This document shows, piece by piece, positions 16,904 to 24,217 of a DNA stretch of 57,205 nucleotides. The first letter of the stretch is position 1. Every line of letters starts with the position of its first letter. The notes below the pieces were generated by a model. That model was not told the origin of the DNA. It saw only the letters and a program-made list of their open reading frames with translations, and searched no databases. A program made the position numbers and the translations under genes. The stretch is from a virus. The stretch covers positions 1 to 57,205 of IMG/VR virus record IMGVR_UViG_3300009151_000084; one strand, written 5' to 3'.

Positions 16904-17644
16904 ATGAAATTAGATCAGATCAGGATAGACGGCGGCACCCAAGCAAGAGCGAAGATGAGCGAAGACACAGTGAGAGAGTATGCGGACTTTTTGAAGGAGG
17001 GGGTCAAGTTCCCTCCTGTCACGGTGTTCTTTGATGGCGTGGATTATTGGTTGGCGGATGGTTTCAACCGCTACTATGCGCACAAGTTAATCAAGCGTGA
17101 CGTGATTGATATTGATATCAAGAAGGGTTCTAAGCTTGATGCTAAGTTATACGCCTGCGGCGCCAACGCGACTCACGGTCAGCCACGCACTCAGGCGGAC
17201 AAGCGCAATGCTGTTCTCCTCGTATTATACGAGCCCGAATGGAAGGGTTGGTCGAATAGCGAGATAGCACGCCAGTGCGCAGTGACTGAAGGTCTGGTCA
17301 GGTTGGTTAAAAAATCATTGTTGCCTGAGCCTGAACAAAAGCCTAAAAAGACATTCCCTAAGCAAGATGATCCAGAGTACGACGACCGCGATGAAATGCG
17401 CGAGACGATTGCCACACTGAACGAAGAGCTCGAGATTGCCTCGCGAGCAGCGGCTGCAGGCGTATTACTTGAGGGCATGGAAGAGGCGCAGGCGATCATG
17501 GATCGACAGGCAGGGGAGATCAAGACACTACAGGCAGAGAACGATGGATTGAAGGCGACCCGCGACACGATGATGGTCGAGATTAGAGAGCTTAAAAAAC
17601 AGTGTGCGTACTATCAAAAGAAACTCAAAGGACTTGAAAAATGA
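16904..17644 (+). CDS. ParB-like protein with coiled-coil tail
   Basis: A 246-residue protein. Residues 1-70 match the ParB/Srx-type domain, with IRIDGGTQAR at the start and WLADGFNRYYAHKL (the phosphate-binding DGxxRxxA box) near 49-62. A helix-turn-helix follows (SNSEIARQCAVTEGLVRLVK, about 123-142). The C-terminus (165-246) is a long coiled coil. ParB-type domains can bind or hydrolyse CTP, nick DNA or regulate transcription; no partner ParA gene is present. The gene contains one copy of a 15-bp palindrome that occurs only three times in the window. The ATG follows AAAGGAC. It overlaps the helicase start by four bases. Confidence 0.8.
   Translation: MKLDQIRIDGGTQARAKMSEDTVREYADFLKEGVKFPPVTVFFDGVDYWLADGFNRYYAHKLIKRDVIDIDIKKGSKLDAKLYACGANATHGQPRTQADKRNAVLLVLYEPEWKGWSNSEIARQCAVTEGLVRLVKKSLLPEPEQKPKKTFPKQDDPEYDDRDEMRETIATLNEELEIASRAAAAGVLLEGMEEAQAIMDRQAGEIKTLQAENDGLKATRDTMMVEIRELKKQCAYYQKKLKGLEK
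17219..17233. repeat. 15-bp palindrome, copy 1 (inside the ParB-like gene)
   Basis: CTCGTATTATACGAG, two perfect 7-base arms around one base. The same 15-mer recurs at 29825-29839 (opposite orientation) and 52448-52462. Here it encodes part of LLVLYEPE. A protein-binding site such as a parS-like element is possible. Confidence 0.85.
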
Positions 17645-19116
17645 CATTCGATATTGATGAGAGATTAAGAGACTATCAGCGCGACGGGTTAGACAGTTTG
17701 AGAGAGGGGATTAAGCAGGGTCACAGAGCACAGTTGTTGTACGCCCCTACGGGGGCGGGCAAGACTGAGATTGCTATTGCCCTGATGGAATACTCGCGTC
17801 GCATGGGACGTCGCTCTGCGATGATTATGGATCGTATCGTGCTGTGCAACCAGACCTCCACCCGTCTGGACAGCTACGGCATCGAGCATGGGGTGTTGCA
17901 GGCTAGTCACTGGCGGTACCGTCCTACGGAGCGGATTCAGGTGTGCTCGGCGCAAACCTTAGAGAAGCGGAAGAGCTTCCCCGGTCTCGATCTTCTGATC
18001 GTCGACGAAGCGCACCAGATCCGCAAGGCGACAGCCAAGTTCATCGACGCGCACCCATCGATCAAAGTGATCGGTCTGAGCGCCACGCCTTTTACCAAGG
18101 GCTTGGGTAACGTCTTCACCAACGTCGTCAACACCGTCACCACAAAGGATCTAGTCGACACTGGCATGCTTGTTCCACTGAAGGTGTTCATTGCTCGCGA
18201 GATCGACATGACTGGCGCCAAAAAGATAGCAGGCGAATGGTCAGACGCAGAAGCAACTGAGCGTGGCATCAAGATTACTGGCGACGTTGTGAATGAGTGG
18301 ATCAAGAAGACGCACGAGATCTACGGTTGTGCTCGCAAGACAATCGTGTTTGCAGCATCAGTTGCTCATGGTGCTGACCTTGCATCGAAGTTCAACGAGG
18401 CAGGCTACAACTTCGTGCCGATTTCCTACATGGATACTGACGAGTACAAGAAGGAAGTGTTCGAGGACTTTGCCAAGCCTGACACGCGCATCAATGGATT
18501 AATTGCGGTGGACATCCTGACCAAAGGCTTTGACGTGCCTGACGTCTGCATAGGCATCTCAGCGCGACCATTCTCGAAGTCGTTGTCGTCGCACATTCAA
18601 CAGATGGGGCGCGTGATGCGCATGCACCCCTCGAAAGACTTTGCGGTCTGGATCGACCACGGCGGCAATTACGTTCGGTTCCGTGAGGACTGGGATTCAA
18701 TCTACGCCGAGGGCGCAGGCGATCTCGATGACGGTCGTGAGAAGCCAAAGAAGGAGCCGACAGTCAAAGAGAAAGAGGCGGCTAAGTGCCCACGCTGCGG
18801 CAGTATCTGGGGTAACTCTGACATCTGCTCGCATTGTGGGTTCAAGCGTGAGCGCCGCGGCAACATCATCGAGAAGGTCGGCGAGCTCGTAGAGTTAGAA
18901 GGTAAGACAGTCAGCAAGGTTGACAAGCAGACGTTCTACTCTGAGCTCCTGTACATGGTTAAGAACCGTGGCTACAAAGAGGGTTGGGCTGCGTGGAAGT
19001 ACAAAGAAAAGTTCGGCGTGTTTCCGCGGGCGTTAGAGAAGACGGAACGTATACCTTCTCTGCAGACTCTTAACTGGCTCAAGTCAAAAGCGATCGCATT
19101 CGCAAGGCGGGCATGA
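17641..19116 (+). CDS. SF2 DNA helicase (DEAD/DEAH type) with zinc ribbon
   Basis: A 491-residue ATP-dependent helicase. Walker A is APTGAGKT (K41), DEAH spans 122-125 and SAT 147-149, followed by a RecA-like second domain (TKGFDVPDV, then QQMGRVMRMHP as motif VI). A zinc ribbon (C383, C386, C396, C399) and a helical tail follow. It resembles phage UvsW-like and restriction-type helicases that remodel forks or recombination intermediates. It overlaps the ParB-like stop and the primase start by four bases each, so the three are translated together. In the absence of a phage polymerase it likely helps open the origin or branch-migrate DNA. Confidence 0.88.
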   Translation: MTFDIDERLRDYQRDGLDSLREGIKQGHRAQLLYAPTGAGKTEIAIALMEYSRRMGRRSAMIMDRIVLCNQTSTRLDSYGIEHGVLQASHWRYRPTERIQVCSAQTLEKRKSFPGLDLLIVDEAHQIRKATAKFIDAHPSIKVIGLSATPFTKGLGNVFTNVVNTVTTKDLVDTGMLVPLKVFIAREIDMTGAKKIAGEWSDAEATERGIKITGDVVNEWIKKTHEIYGCARKTIVFAASVAHGADLASKFNEAGYNFVPISYMDTDEYKKEVFEDFAKPDTRINGLIAVDILTKGFDVPDVCIGISARPFSKSLSSHIQQMGRVMRMHPSKDFAVWIDHGGNYVRFREDWDSIYAEGAGDLDDGREKPKKEPTVKEKEAAKCPRCGSIWGNSDICSHCGFKRERRGNIIEKVGELVELEGKTVSKVDKQTFYSELLYMVKNRGYKEGWAAWKYKEKFGVFPRALEKTERIPSLQTLNWLKSKAIAFARRA

Positions 19117-19913
19117 TGGAATTCATCGACTTTCTCCGTGCGCATGGGTTGATTGTGAACGACATCGATGTCGGTCGTTGGGTGAGGGTGCCCACGGTCG
19201 ACCACCCTCGTTCGCGCAACGGCGCCTACAAGTTTATGGGCGACGTGGGCTTCGTCCAAAACTGGGCTGAGCAGATCGAAGTAAGTGTCTGGAAGCCTGA
19301 GCGCGACAGCGAAATCAAGATTGACCAAAAGGCTGTACTTCAGAAGGTGACCGAGGAAGACCGTAAACGGGCTCAGGAGCGTCGCAAGGCGGCGGACAAG
19401 GCTAAACGTATCCTCGAGGCTTCCACGCTCGCTGAGCACCCATATTTGAAGCGCAAGGGGTTCGAGACGATGTTGGGTAACGTCTGGAACGATATCCTGC
19501 TGATCCCAATGCGTGTTGGTAACGGGTTAGTCGGAGTCCAGTTGATCGATGAAGCAGGTCAGAAGAAGTTCCTGACGGGGCAGAAGACGAGCGATGCGTG
19601 CTTTGTGATGGGGCAGGGGGCACCGATTTACTGTGAGGGTTATGCGACTGGCTTGTCGATCATGAAGGCTATTACTGCAGGCAAGATGCGCAAGAGCGTT
19701 GTTGTTTGCTTCTCTGCAGGCAACATGCAGAAGCTTGCGAATGATCCCCGCGGCATGGTCGTCGCTGACAACGATAAGTCACTAACAGGCGAGCGCGTAG
19801 CAAAGGCGACTGGGCTCAAGTATTGGATGAGCGATTCAGTTGGCGAGGACTTCAACGACTTTCAACTCCGTGTCGGTCTGTTCAAATCGCTTCAAGCTCT
19901 GAAGGGGTTCTGA
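19113..19913 (+). CDS. TOPRIM-domain primase
   Basis: A 266-residue protein. Residues 80-150 form a helical linker (KRAQERRKAADKAKRI) and the conserved EHPYLKRKG segment. The TOPRIM domain follows, with the catalytic E175 in IYCEGYATGLS and the metal-binding D219 and D221 in VADND. This layout is seen in phage and plasmid primases related to the P4/DnaG group (Toprim_3). No helicase domain is fused; the helicase is the adjacent gene. No N-terminal CxxC zinc finger is apparent. It would lay RNA primers for host DNA polymerase. Starts are ATGATG; the first overlaps the helicase stop. Confidence 0.8.
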   Translation: MMEFIDFLRAHGLIVNDIDVGRWVRVPTVDHPRSRNGAYKFMGDVGFVQNWAEQIEVSVWKPERDSEIKIDQKAVLQKVTEEDRKRAQERRKAADKAKRILEASTLAEHPYLKRKGFETMLGNVWNDILLIPMRVGNGLVGVQLIDEAGQKKFLTGQKTSDACFVMGQGAPIYCEGYATGLSIMKAITAGKMRKSVVVCFSAGNMQKLANDPRGMVVADNDKSLTGERVAKATGLKYWMSDSVGEDFNDFQLRVGLFKSLQALKGF

Positions 19914-20122
19914 TGCGAGGCGACTTTGATTGGTCAGAAGAGTACAGGCACCAGTGCTTGGTCAGGTACGTCATCAAGATGCGACGCTCTGACAGGAAAG
20001 AAGCTCTGGCATTTTTAAACAGGTGGGAGCAGAAACACAAGAACACAAAACTAGAGGACGACGTTCGCATTCAGTGGTCAAGAGGTAACCGAGGTGTTCA
20101 CAACGATTGGAGATTGGTATGA
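19913..20122 (+). CDS. Small basic hypothetical protein
   Basis: A 69-residue protein (MRGDFDWSEEYRHQCLVRYV) rich in Arg, Lys and Trp. The start overlaps the primase stop by one base. It resembles short conserved phage proteins with an ECxxRxV-like beginning (DUF7696-like, from memory). A nucleic-acid-binding helper is possible from charge and neighbours. Confidence 0.6.
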   Translation: MRGDFDWSEEYRHQCLVRYVIKMRRSDRKEALAFLNRWEQKHKNTKLEDDVRIQWSRGNRGVHNDWRLV

Positions 20123-20400
20123 GTACAACAATGAGTGATTTTCAGAAGTCATTTTTATCGCGTGGTGGTATGACCGTCTACACGCAAAAGGAGTTTGACG
20201 CGCACTTAGCAAAAGCGCAGGCGCAGATTATGCAAGTAGCAATTGACACGACTAAGACAGCGATTGTCATTGAGAGAGAAGAGTGCGCCAAGATTGTCGA
20301 TGAGATGCGCAAAGAGATGGAGAGCCCTGATATGCCGATGGTGATGGATATTGCGCTCGCAAATCTTGCAGAGAAAATTCGTAACAGGCTGAAGAAATGA
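20119..20400 (+). CDS. Small helical hypothetical protein
   Basis: A 93-residue protein, mostly amphipathic helix (AHLAKAQAQIMQVAIDTTK, then EREECAKIVDEMRKEMES). It overlaps the preceding and following genes by four bases (ATGA). No domain recognised. It sits between primase and RuvC genes and may assist replication. Confidence 0.6.
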   Translation: MSTTMSDFQKSFLSRGGMTVYTQKEFDAHLAKAQAQIMQVAIDTTKTAIVIEREECAKIVDEMRKEMESPDMPMVMDIALANLAEKIRNRLKK

Positions 20401-20858
20401 TTTGGATCGGCATTGACCCGGGGGCAATCTCGGGCGCCTACGCCGCCATCAACCACAGCGGCGAGCTAATCGGCTGCGGCGACATCCCGAGCGTGGACGG
20501 TCGCGTCAATGCCTCTCAGTTGCGCTACCTGATCAAGTCATGCGTGAGCACGTTTGACACCGCGATGATTGCGGTAGAGAGCGTTCACAGTATGCCCAAG
20601 CAGGGTATTGCATCGACAGCAAAATTTATGCGTGCCGTAGGTGCGATTGAGGCGACGGCTGAGCTCACGCACTATCCGTTTGTTTTAGTAACACCGCAGG
20701 CTTGGAAGAAGTTTCACGGTCTCATTGGAACGGAGAAATCTGCAAGTCTCGAGCTTGCGCGATCGATGTTCCCAGAGGCTTCACTCAAACGCCAGAAGGA
20801 TCATGGCAGGGCTGACGCTTTGCTGATGGCTGTATGGCTCAAGGAGCAATACGAATGA
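20397..20858 (+). CDS. RuvC-like Holliday junction resolvase
   Basis: A 153-residue nuclease of the RNase H fold. GIDPGAISG holds D7, AVESVHS holds E61, and KDHGRADALLMA near the end holds D135, H136 and D140. These match the four acidic residues of RuvC. It would cut four-way junctions or branched DNA before packaging. Family length (150-175) fits. ATGA overlaps with both neighbours place it in the replication operon. Confidence 0.88.
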   Translation: MIWIGIDPGAISGAYAAINHSGELIGCGDIPSVDGRVNASQLRYLIKSCVSTFDTAMIAVESVHSMPKQGIASTAKFMRAVGAIEATAELTHYPFVLVTPQAWKKFHGLIGTEKSASLELARSMFPEASLKRQKDHGRADALLMAVWLKEQYE

Positions 20859-21040
20859 TTTTTACTGTCTATTGCGATATATGCAAACTTTTGAGGGGCG
20901 GCTCATCAAAGGTTGATCATACAAAATGCGGCGAAATACTTAGAGCACAAAGGGTTGAAAAAAGACCATTAAAAGTTAGTCGAGCATATTTAAACGAAAG
21001 AAAGTTAACCGCATTTTTAAAGGTTGTGGCAGATGAATAA
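20855..21040 (+). CDS. Small Cys-containing protein
   Basis: A 61-residue basic protein with CDIC near the start and a third Cys at KCGE, a possible incomplete zinc site. It overlaps the RuvC stop by ATGA and the next gene by eight bases. Function unknown. Confidence 0.6.
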   Translation: MIFTVYCDICKLLRGGSSKVDHTKCGEILRAQRVEKRPLKVSRAYLNERKLTAFLKVVADE

Positions 21041-21188
21041 CGAAGATTTGATAGACCTATTCGCAGCATTTGCAATGTTTACTTGCACAGGCAACGAGGG
21101 TGATTACGAAGCTGATGCAAAAGCTTGCTATGACGCAGCAGAAGCAATGATGAAAGAAAGGGAGCGCCGCAATGAGCAGAACAATTGA
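21033..21188 (+). CDS. Very small acidic hypothetical protein
   Basis: A 51-residue protein (MNNEDLIDLFAAFAMFTCTG, then EGDYEADAKACYDAAEA). It overlaps both neighbours (8 and 17 bases) in different frames. Sequences of the form 'DxxAxACYDAAEAMMKER' are frequent in small phage genes. No function known. Confidence 0.6.
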   Translation: MNNEDLIDLFAAFAMFTCTGNEGDYEADAKACYDAAEAMMKERERRNEQNN

Positions 21189-21504
21189 TCCCCACGAGGC
21201 TATCGATTACATCATTAAGAACGCAGGCAAGTTTGCCAACGCTCGCGCTGAGCGTGTTTACATCGAAGAGTACAGAAAATCATTGAAGGCGTTGCTCATG
21301 CAGCGCTCAGGGCAGAAAGTGATCGCAGCACAGGAGCGCGACGCTTATGCTCACGAGGAGTACGCAGCGCTCTTAGCGGGGCTCAGGGAGGCTGTAGAGG
21401 TCGAAGAGAAGCTGCGGTGGGATCTGATCGCTGCACAGGCAAGGATCGAGGTCTGGCGCTCGCAAGAGGCTACCAACAGGACACAGGACAAACTAGCGCT
21501 ATGA
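21172..21504 (+). CDS. Coiled-coil hypothetical protein
   Basis: A 110-residue charged helical protein (HEAIDYIIKNAGKFANARAE, then long helix). Similar short proteins with 'AxARAERVYLEEYRKSxKA' are common in proteobacterial phages next to recombination genes. It ends in an ATGA overlap with the Ref-like nuclease gene, suggesting a partner role. Confidence 0.65.
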   Translation: MSRTIDPHEAIDYIIKNAGKFANARAERVYIEEYRKSLKALLMQRSGQKVIAAQERDAYAHEEYAALLAGLREAVEVEEKLRWDLIAAQARIEVWRSQEATNRTQDKLAL

Positions 21505-21761
21505 ACAACAAACTGACGACTAGACAGCGAGCGCACATAGGACAGGTCAAGGAGCTGCCATGCAGTGTCTGCGACGCCCCTCCACCTTCTGATGCGCATC
21601 ACATTAAACAGCACAGGCAGTACACCTGCGTCGCCCTGTGCAAGGACTGTCACCAAGGCTCTGTCATGGGTTGGCATGGGCAAAAGAGAATGTGGGCAAT
21701 TAAGAAGATGGACGAGCTCGACGCCTTAAACATCACGATTGAGAGATTATTAAATGGCTGA
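21501..21761 (+). CDS. Ref-like HNH recombination nuclease
   Basis: An 86-residue protein. CSVCD (C21, C24), DAHHIKQH (H33, H34) and LCKDCHQG (C47, C50, H51) form the zinc-bound HNH/treble-clef site of the Ref (RecA-dependent nuclease) group. Phage P1 Ref cuts DNA at RecA-made displacement loops. At 86 residues it corresponds to the nuclease core only, without the long N-terminal tail of P1 Ref. The start ATG overlaps the previous stop by ATGA. Confidence 0.72.
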   Translation: MNNKLTTRQRAHIGQVKELPCSVCDAPPPSDAHHIKQHRQYTCVALCKDCHQGSVMGWHGQKRMWAIKKMDELDALNITIERLLNG

Positions 21762-21987
21762 TTTACTTGGCGATGAAGAGTTTGACTGGCAAAAAGAATG
21801 GCAGGGCATGCCAGAGTTCGTTCAGGATGACATGAAGGCTATCAGTTCGATAGTGGTTAACTTCCTGACCGTCGAGGATATGAATGCATTCAGTGAGCTG
21901 ATCGGTAAACGAATCACGTTCACAACGAAGAGCGTGCTGTTCCCTGTTCAGCAAACCGCCAAAAAGATATACGTCGATGAATCCTGA
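21754..21987 (+). CDS. Small partner gene of the glycosyltransferase
   Basis: A 77-residue acidic protein (DEEFDWQKEWQGMPEFVQDD). Proteins with this MPEFVQ-type start commonly precede the TET-associated-type glycosyltransferase gene in other phages, as far as I recall. The ends overlap both neighbours by 8-11 bases. Function unknown; a partner in DNA modification is an inference from gene order. Confidence 0.6.
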   Translation: MADLLGDEEFDWQKEWQGMPEFVQDDMKAISSIVVNFLTVEDMNAFSELIGKRITFTTKSVLFPVQQTAKKIYVDES

Positions 21988-22807
21988 ACATCCTGTTTAC
22001 ATCGTATCAAAGGGAAGGTGGGAGAGCAGGCTCACGAGCAAAGCATTAGAGCGAATGGGCGTGCCCTACAGAATCGTGATCGAGCCGCAAGAGTACGACG
22101 AGTACGCCGCGGTGATCGACCCGCAAAAGATCCTCGTATTGCCCTTCAGCAGTCTAGGCATGGGTTCCACGCCTGCCCGCAACTGGATCTGGGAGCACGC
22201 GGTCTCTGAAGGTGCGACATGGCACTGGATCCTCGATGACAACATTAATGGCTTTGTGAGGCTCAATCGCAACGAGCGGGTGCCTGTGTACTCAGGATCC
22301 ATTTTTAAAGCGACTGAGGACTTCGTAGGGCGTTATGAGAACGTCGCGCAGGCAGGGTTCGAGTATCGATTCTTTGCAGGAGGTAATCGACGCAAGAAGC
22401 CCGCGTTCAGGCTGAACACGAGGATCTTCAGTTGCATCTTGATGCGCAACGATATCCCGCACAGGTGGACGCAGAAGTACAACGAAGACCTAGACCTCTC
22501 GCTCAGGATCCTGAAGGATGGTTGGTGTACGGTGATGTTTCACGCCTTCCTGCAGAACAAAGCCGCCACACAGAGCGTTAAGGGGGGCAACACTGAGGAT
22601 CTGTACGGCGACGGCACTCTCGAGAAGTCTAAAGCTATCGTGCAAGCCCACCCAGACATGGCGAGTCTAGTCTGGCGCTATGACAGGTGGCACCATCAAG
22701 TCGATTTCGACGTGTTCAGGCGCAATATTCTGAGGCGTAGACCCGAGCTCGAGCTCCCTGAAGGGGTCAACGAATACGGCATGAAGCTCATTAGGGTAAA
22801 CACCTAG
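21977..22807 (+). CDS. TET-associated-type glycosyltransferase (TAGT-like)
   Basis: A 276-residue GT-A fold enzyme. HPVYIVSKGRWESRLTSKAL opens the domain, WILDDNI (D87, D88) supplies the metal-binding acidic pair and NEDLDLSLRI (E170, D171) the catalytic region. This matches the TAGT family, known for glycosylating hydroxymethyl bases in phage DNA, usually beside TET/JBP dioxygenases. No dioxygenase, hydroxymethylase or C5-methyltransferase is visible in this window, so the substrate is unclear. DNA glycosylation would protect against restriction. Last gene of the replication operon. Confidence 0.72.
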   Translation: MNPEHPVYIVSKGRWESRLTSKALERMGVPYRIVIEPQEYDEYAAVIDPQKILVLPFSSLGMGSTPARNWIWEHAVSEGATWHWILDDNINGFVRLNRNERVPVYSGSIFKATEDFVGRYENVAQAGFEYRFFAGGNRRKKPAFRLNTRIFSCILMRNDIPHRWTQKYNEDLDLSLRILKDGWCTVMFHAFLQNKAATQSVKGGNTEDLYGDGTLEKSKAIVQAHPDMASLVWRYDRWHHQVDFDVFRRNILRRRPELELPEGVNEYGMKLIRVNT

Positions 22808-22838
22808 TAATTATTTTTATTTATTTTGCACAAACCGT

Positions 22839-22867
22839 TTGACAAAGCATAATCGTTAAGATTACAT
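22839..22867 (+). promoter_or_regulatory. Strong promoter of the small-gene cassette
   Basis: A perfect -35 TTGACA (22839-22844), 17-base spacer and -10 TTACAT (22862-22867). It lies in the 106-base gap after the glycosyltransferase gene and starts the series of small genes at 22914. The leader contains an AGCGAG-type segment also found at the other cassette promoters. Confidence 0.75.
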
Positions 22868-22913
22868 TAACGGTACTGACAGCGAGTCAGGACAAACTTA
22901 CAGAGAGATACAC

Positions 22914-23210
22914 ATGAACCCAAACGACATCGCCCTCTTAGAAGTTGACCAGTTAGGTCTTCTCTTGGCTCAAATTGCTGAGCTGACCAAGCAAGCCGAC
23001 AAGATCAAAGACGACATCAAAGATGTTGCCACCCTGCTTAACGGCGACAAAGTGATCGCAGGCAATTTGTTCAAAGCCACCGTGGTCGAATCTAACCGCA
23101 ACACTGTTGATTACAAAAAGCTGTGCGCCGACCTTGGCGTGACTTCAGCGCAGTTGGCTATCTACACCAAGGTCACCGCCGTCTACGCCGTCAAGGTCAC
23201 CTCACGTTAA
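22914..23210 (+). CDS. Small conserved phage protein
   Basis: A 98-residue protein. N-terminal helix (LLAQIAELTKQADKIKDDIK), then a beta part (GNLFKATVVESNRNTVDYKK) ending in AVKVTSR. This pattern, a helix then a 'FKATVxxxxRxxxD' stretch, is common in phages without assigned function. First gene after the strong promoter; followed by a C(CTCG)G-type hairpin. Confidence 0.65.
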   Translation: MNPNDIALLEVDQLGLLLAQIAELTKQADKIKDDIKDVATLLNGDKVIAGNLFKATVVESNRNTVDYKKLCADLGVTSAQLAIYTKVTAVYAVKVTSR

Positions 23211-23217
23211 CCCAACC

Positions 23218-23231
23218 GCCCCCTCGGGGGC
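23218..23231 (+). repeat. Intercistronic tetraloop hairpin A
   Basis: GCCCC (23218-23222), loop CTCG, GGGGC (23227-23231), immediately followed by the ribosome binding site GGAGAG. No T tract follows, so it is not an intrinsic terminator. First of five similar elements between small genes. Confidence 0.85.
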
Positions 23232-23243
23232 TCGGAGAGCACC

Positions 23244-23459
23244 ATGAATGCATTTGTCGGAAAGCTGAACCCAAACATCTACGCAGAAGAGCAAATTGTT
23301 TTTACTGACGATCAGATCGCTGAGCAGCAATTAATACGCACTACTCAGCACGCGCACAACCTGTTTTCAGTAGTGATGCAATTGATGCAGGGCGCCAACC
23401 CAGATTCAATCGCATACCAAAACGCACGCAACGTCTTAAACAAAATCAAGCACGGATAA
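23244..23459 (+). CDS. Small hypothetical protein
   Basis: A 71-residue protein (MNAFVGKLNPNIYAEEQIVF), acidic then helical with many His and Gln. Preceded by hairpin A and GGAGAG, followed by hairpin B. No motif recognised. Confidence 0.6.
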   Translation: MNAFVGKLNPNIYAEEQIVFTDDQIAEQQLIRTTQHAHNLFSVVMQLMQGANPDSIAYQNARNVLNKIKHG

Positions 23460-23465
23460 TCAACT

Positions 23466-23479
23466 GCCCCTTCGGGGGC
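23466..23479 (+). repeat. Intercistronic UUCG hairpin B
   Basis: GCCCC (23466-23470), loop TTCG, GGGGC (23475-23479). In RNA this is a C(UUCG)G tetraloop, one of the most stable known; such hairpins occur between genes of phage T4. GGAGAACAG follows as ribosome binding site. Confidence 0.88.
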
Positions 23480-23491
23480 TTGGAGAACAGC

Positions 23492-23665
23492 ATGACCAAA
23501 TCACTTCAGAATTTTTATAACGCATACGTCGAACATTTTGAAACGGACGATGAGGGTTTTCAAACCCTTGTTAAAGCCATCAAAAAAGGTGAATACGATA
23601 GGGTAAACCAAACAATGTTAAGCGCCTACCTTCTCTGGCTCGACGCTAGTAAATCAAAAAATTAA
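23492..23665 (+). CDS. Small hypothetical protein
   Basis: A 57-residue protein (MTKSLQNFYNAYVEHFETDD). ATG at 23492 is chosen over an in-frame ATG at 23480 because GGAGAAC (23482-23488) is properly spaced for it. Mostly helical and mildly basic at its end. Unknown function. Confidence 0.6.
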   Translation: MTKSLQNFYNAYVEHFETDDEGFQTLVKAIKKGEYDRVNQTMLSAYLLWLDASKSKN

Positions 23666-23682
23666 ATTAACCGCCCCCTCGG

Positions 23683-23696
23683 GGGTTCGGAGAACA
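23683..23696 (+). repeat. Intercistronic tetraloop hairpin C
   Basis: GCCCC (23683-23687), loop CTCG, GGGGT (23692-23696). The closing pair is G-T instead of G-C, but folding is preserved. The ribosome binding site of the next gene overlaps its 3' end (CGGAGAAC). Confidence 0.85.
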
Positions 23697-23698
23697 GC

Positions 23699-23881
23699 AT
23701 GGAAATCAAATTTTGCAAAGACTGCCAACACCTGAAGGGCGAGTATTGCACCCGCCCAGACGGCATCTCGCTCGTGACTGGCGAGCTCAAGTTTATCCGC
23801 CGCTCTGCTGAGTCAGAGCGCAGCTACGACGCCACAGGTTGTGGCACCACTGCACGTTATTTCACTCTCAAACAAATCTAA
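23699..23881 (+). CDS. Small Cys-rich zinc-binding-like protein
   Basis: A 60-residue protein with CKDC (C6, C9), YCTRPD and GCGTT: four cysteines in a CxxC...C...C layout. Short phage proteins starting 'CKDCxHxxGxYC' are common and probably bind zinc. The next gene follows hairpin D. Confidence 0.62.
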   Translation: MEIKFCKDCQHLKGEYCTRPDGISLVTGELKFIRRSAESERSYDATGCGTTARYFTLKQI

Positions 23882-23887
23882 TCAACC

Positions 23888-23901
23888 GCCCCTTTGGGGG
23901 C
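23888..23901 (+). repeat. Intercistronic tetraloop hairpin D
   Basis: GCCCC (23888-23892), loop TTTG, GGGGC (23897-23901). AAGGA follows within five bases as ribosome binding site for the next gene. Confidence 0.85.
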
Positions 23902-23914
23902 TAAGGAACCTGAA

Positions 23915-24211
23915 ATGAACACAGTAAAAATCTGGGTAAGCAAGCTTGGTCTTGAGCGCATCAACGTGTCTGACCTGAGCGATCCTGAAAACAGCGAGTG
24001 GTTTTTGTTTACGAACACCGACATGAGCGACTGCGGATATACGCAAGTTGGTACAGGCGTCGTCGAGTGTTCTTTCTACACTCGCGACGAGATCCAACAG
24101 GGCGCCATCAACTCGCTTAAATCTCAAGTGCAGCAAGTTCGCGCTAAGGCTGAGAACGAAGTTATGAGACTGCAAGAACAAATCAGCCAGTTGTTGGCAA
24201 TCACCGCTTAA
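23915..24211 (+). CDS. Small hypothetical protein with coiled-coil end
   Basis: A 98-residue protein. The N-terminal half is mixed alpha/beta (VKIWVSKLGLERINVSDLSD) and the last 35 residues form a coiled coil (SQVQQVRAKAENEVMRLQEQ). ATG at 23915 has AAGGA seven bases upstream; an in-frame ATG at 23894 lies inside hairpin D and is rejected. Unknown function. Confidence 0.62.
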   Translation: MNTVKIWVSKLGLERINVSDLSDPENSEWFLFTNTDMSDCGYTQVGTGVVECSFYTRDEIQQGAINSLKSQVQQVRAKAENEVMRLQEQISQLLAITA

Positions 24212-24217
24212 TCAACC

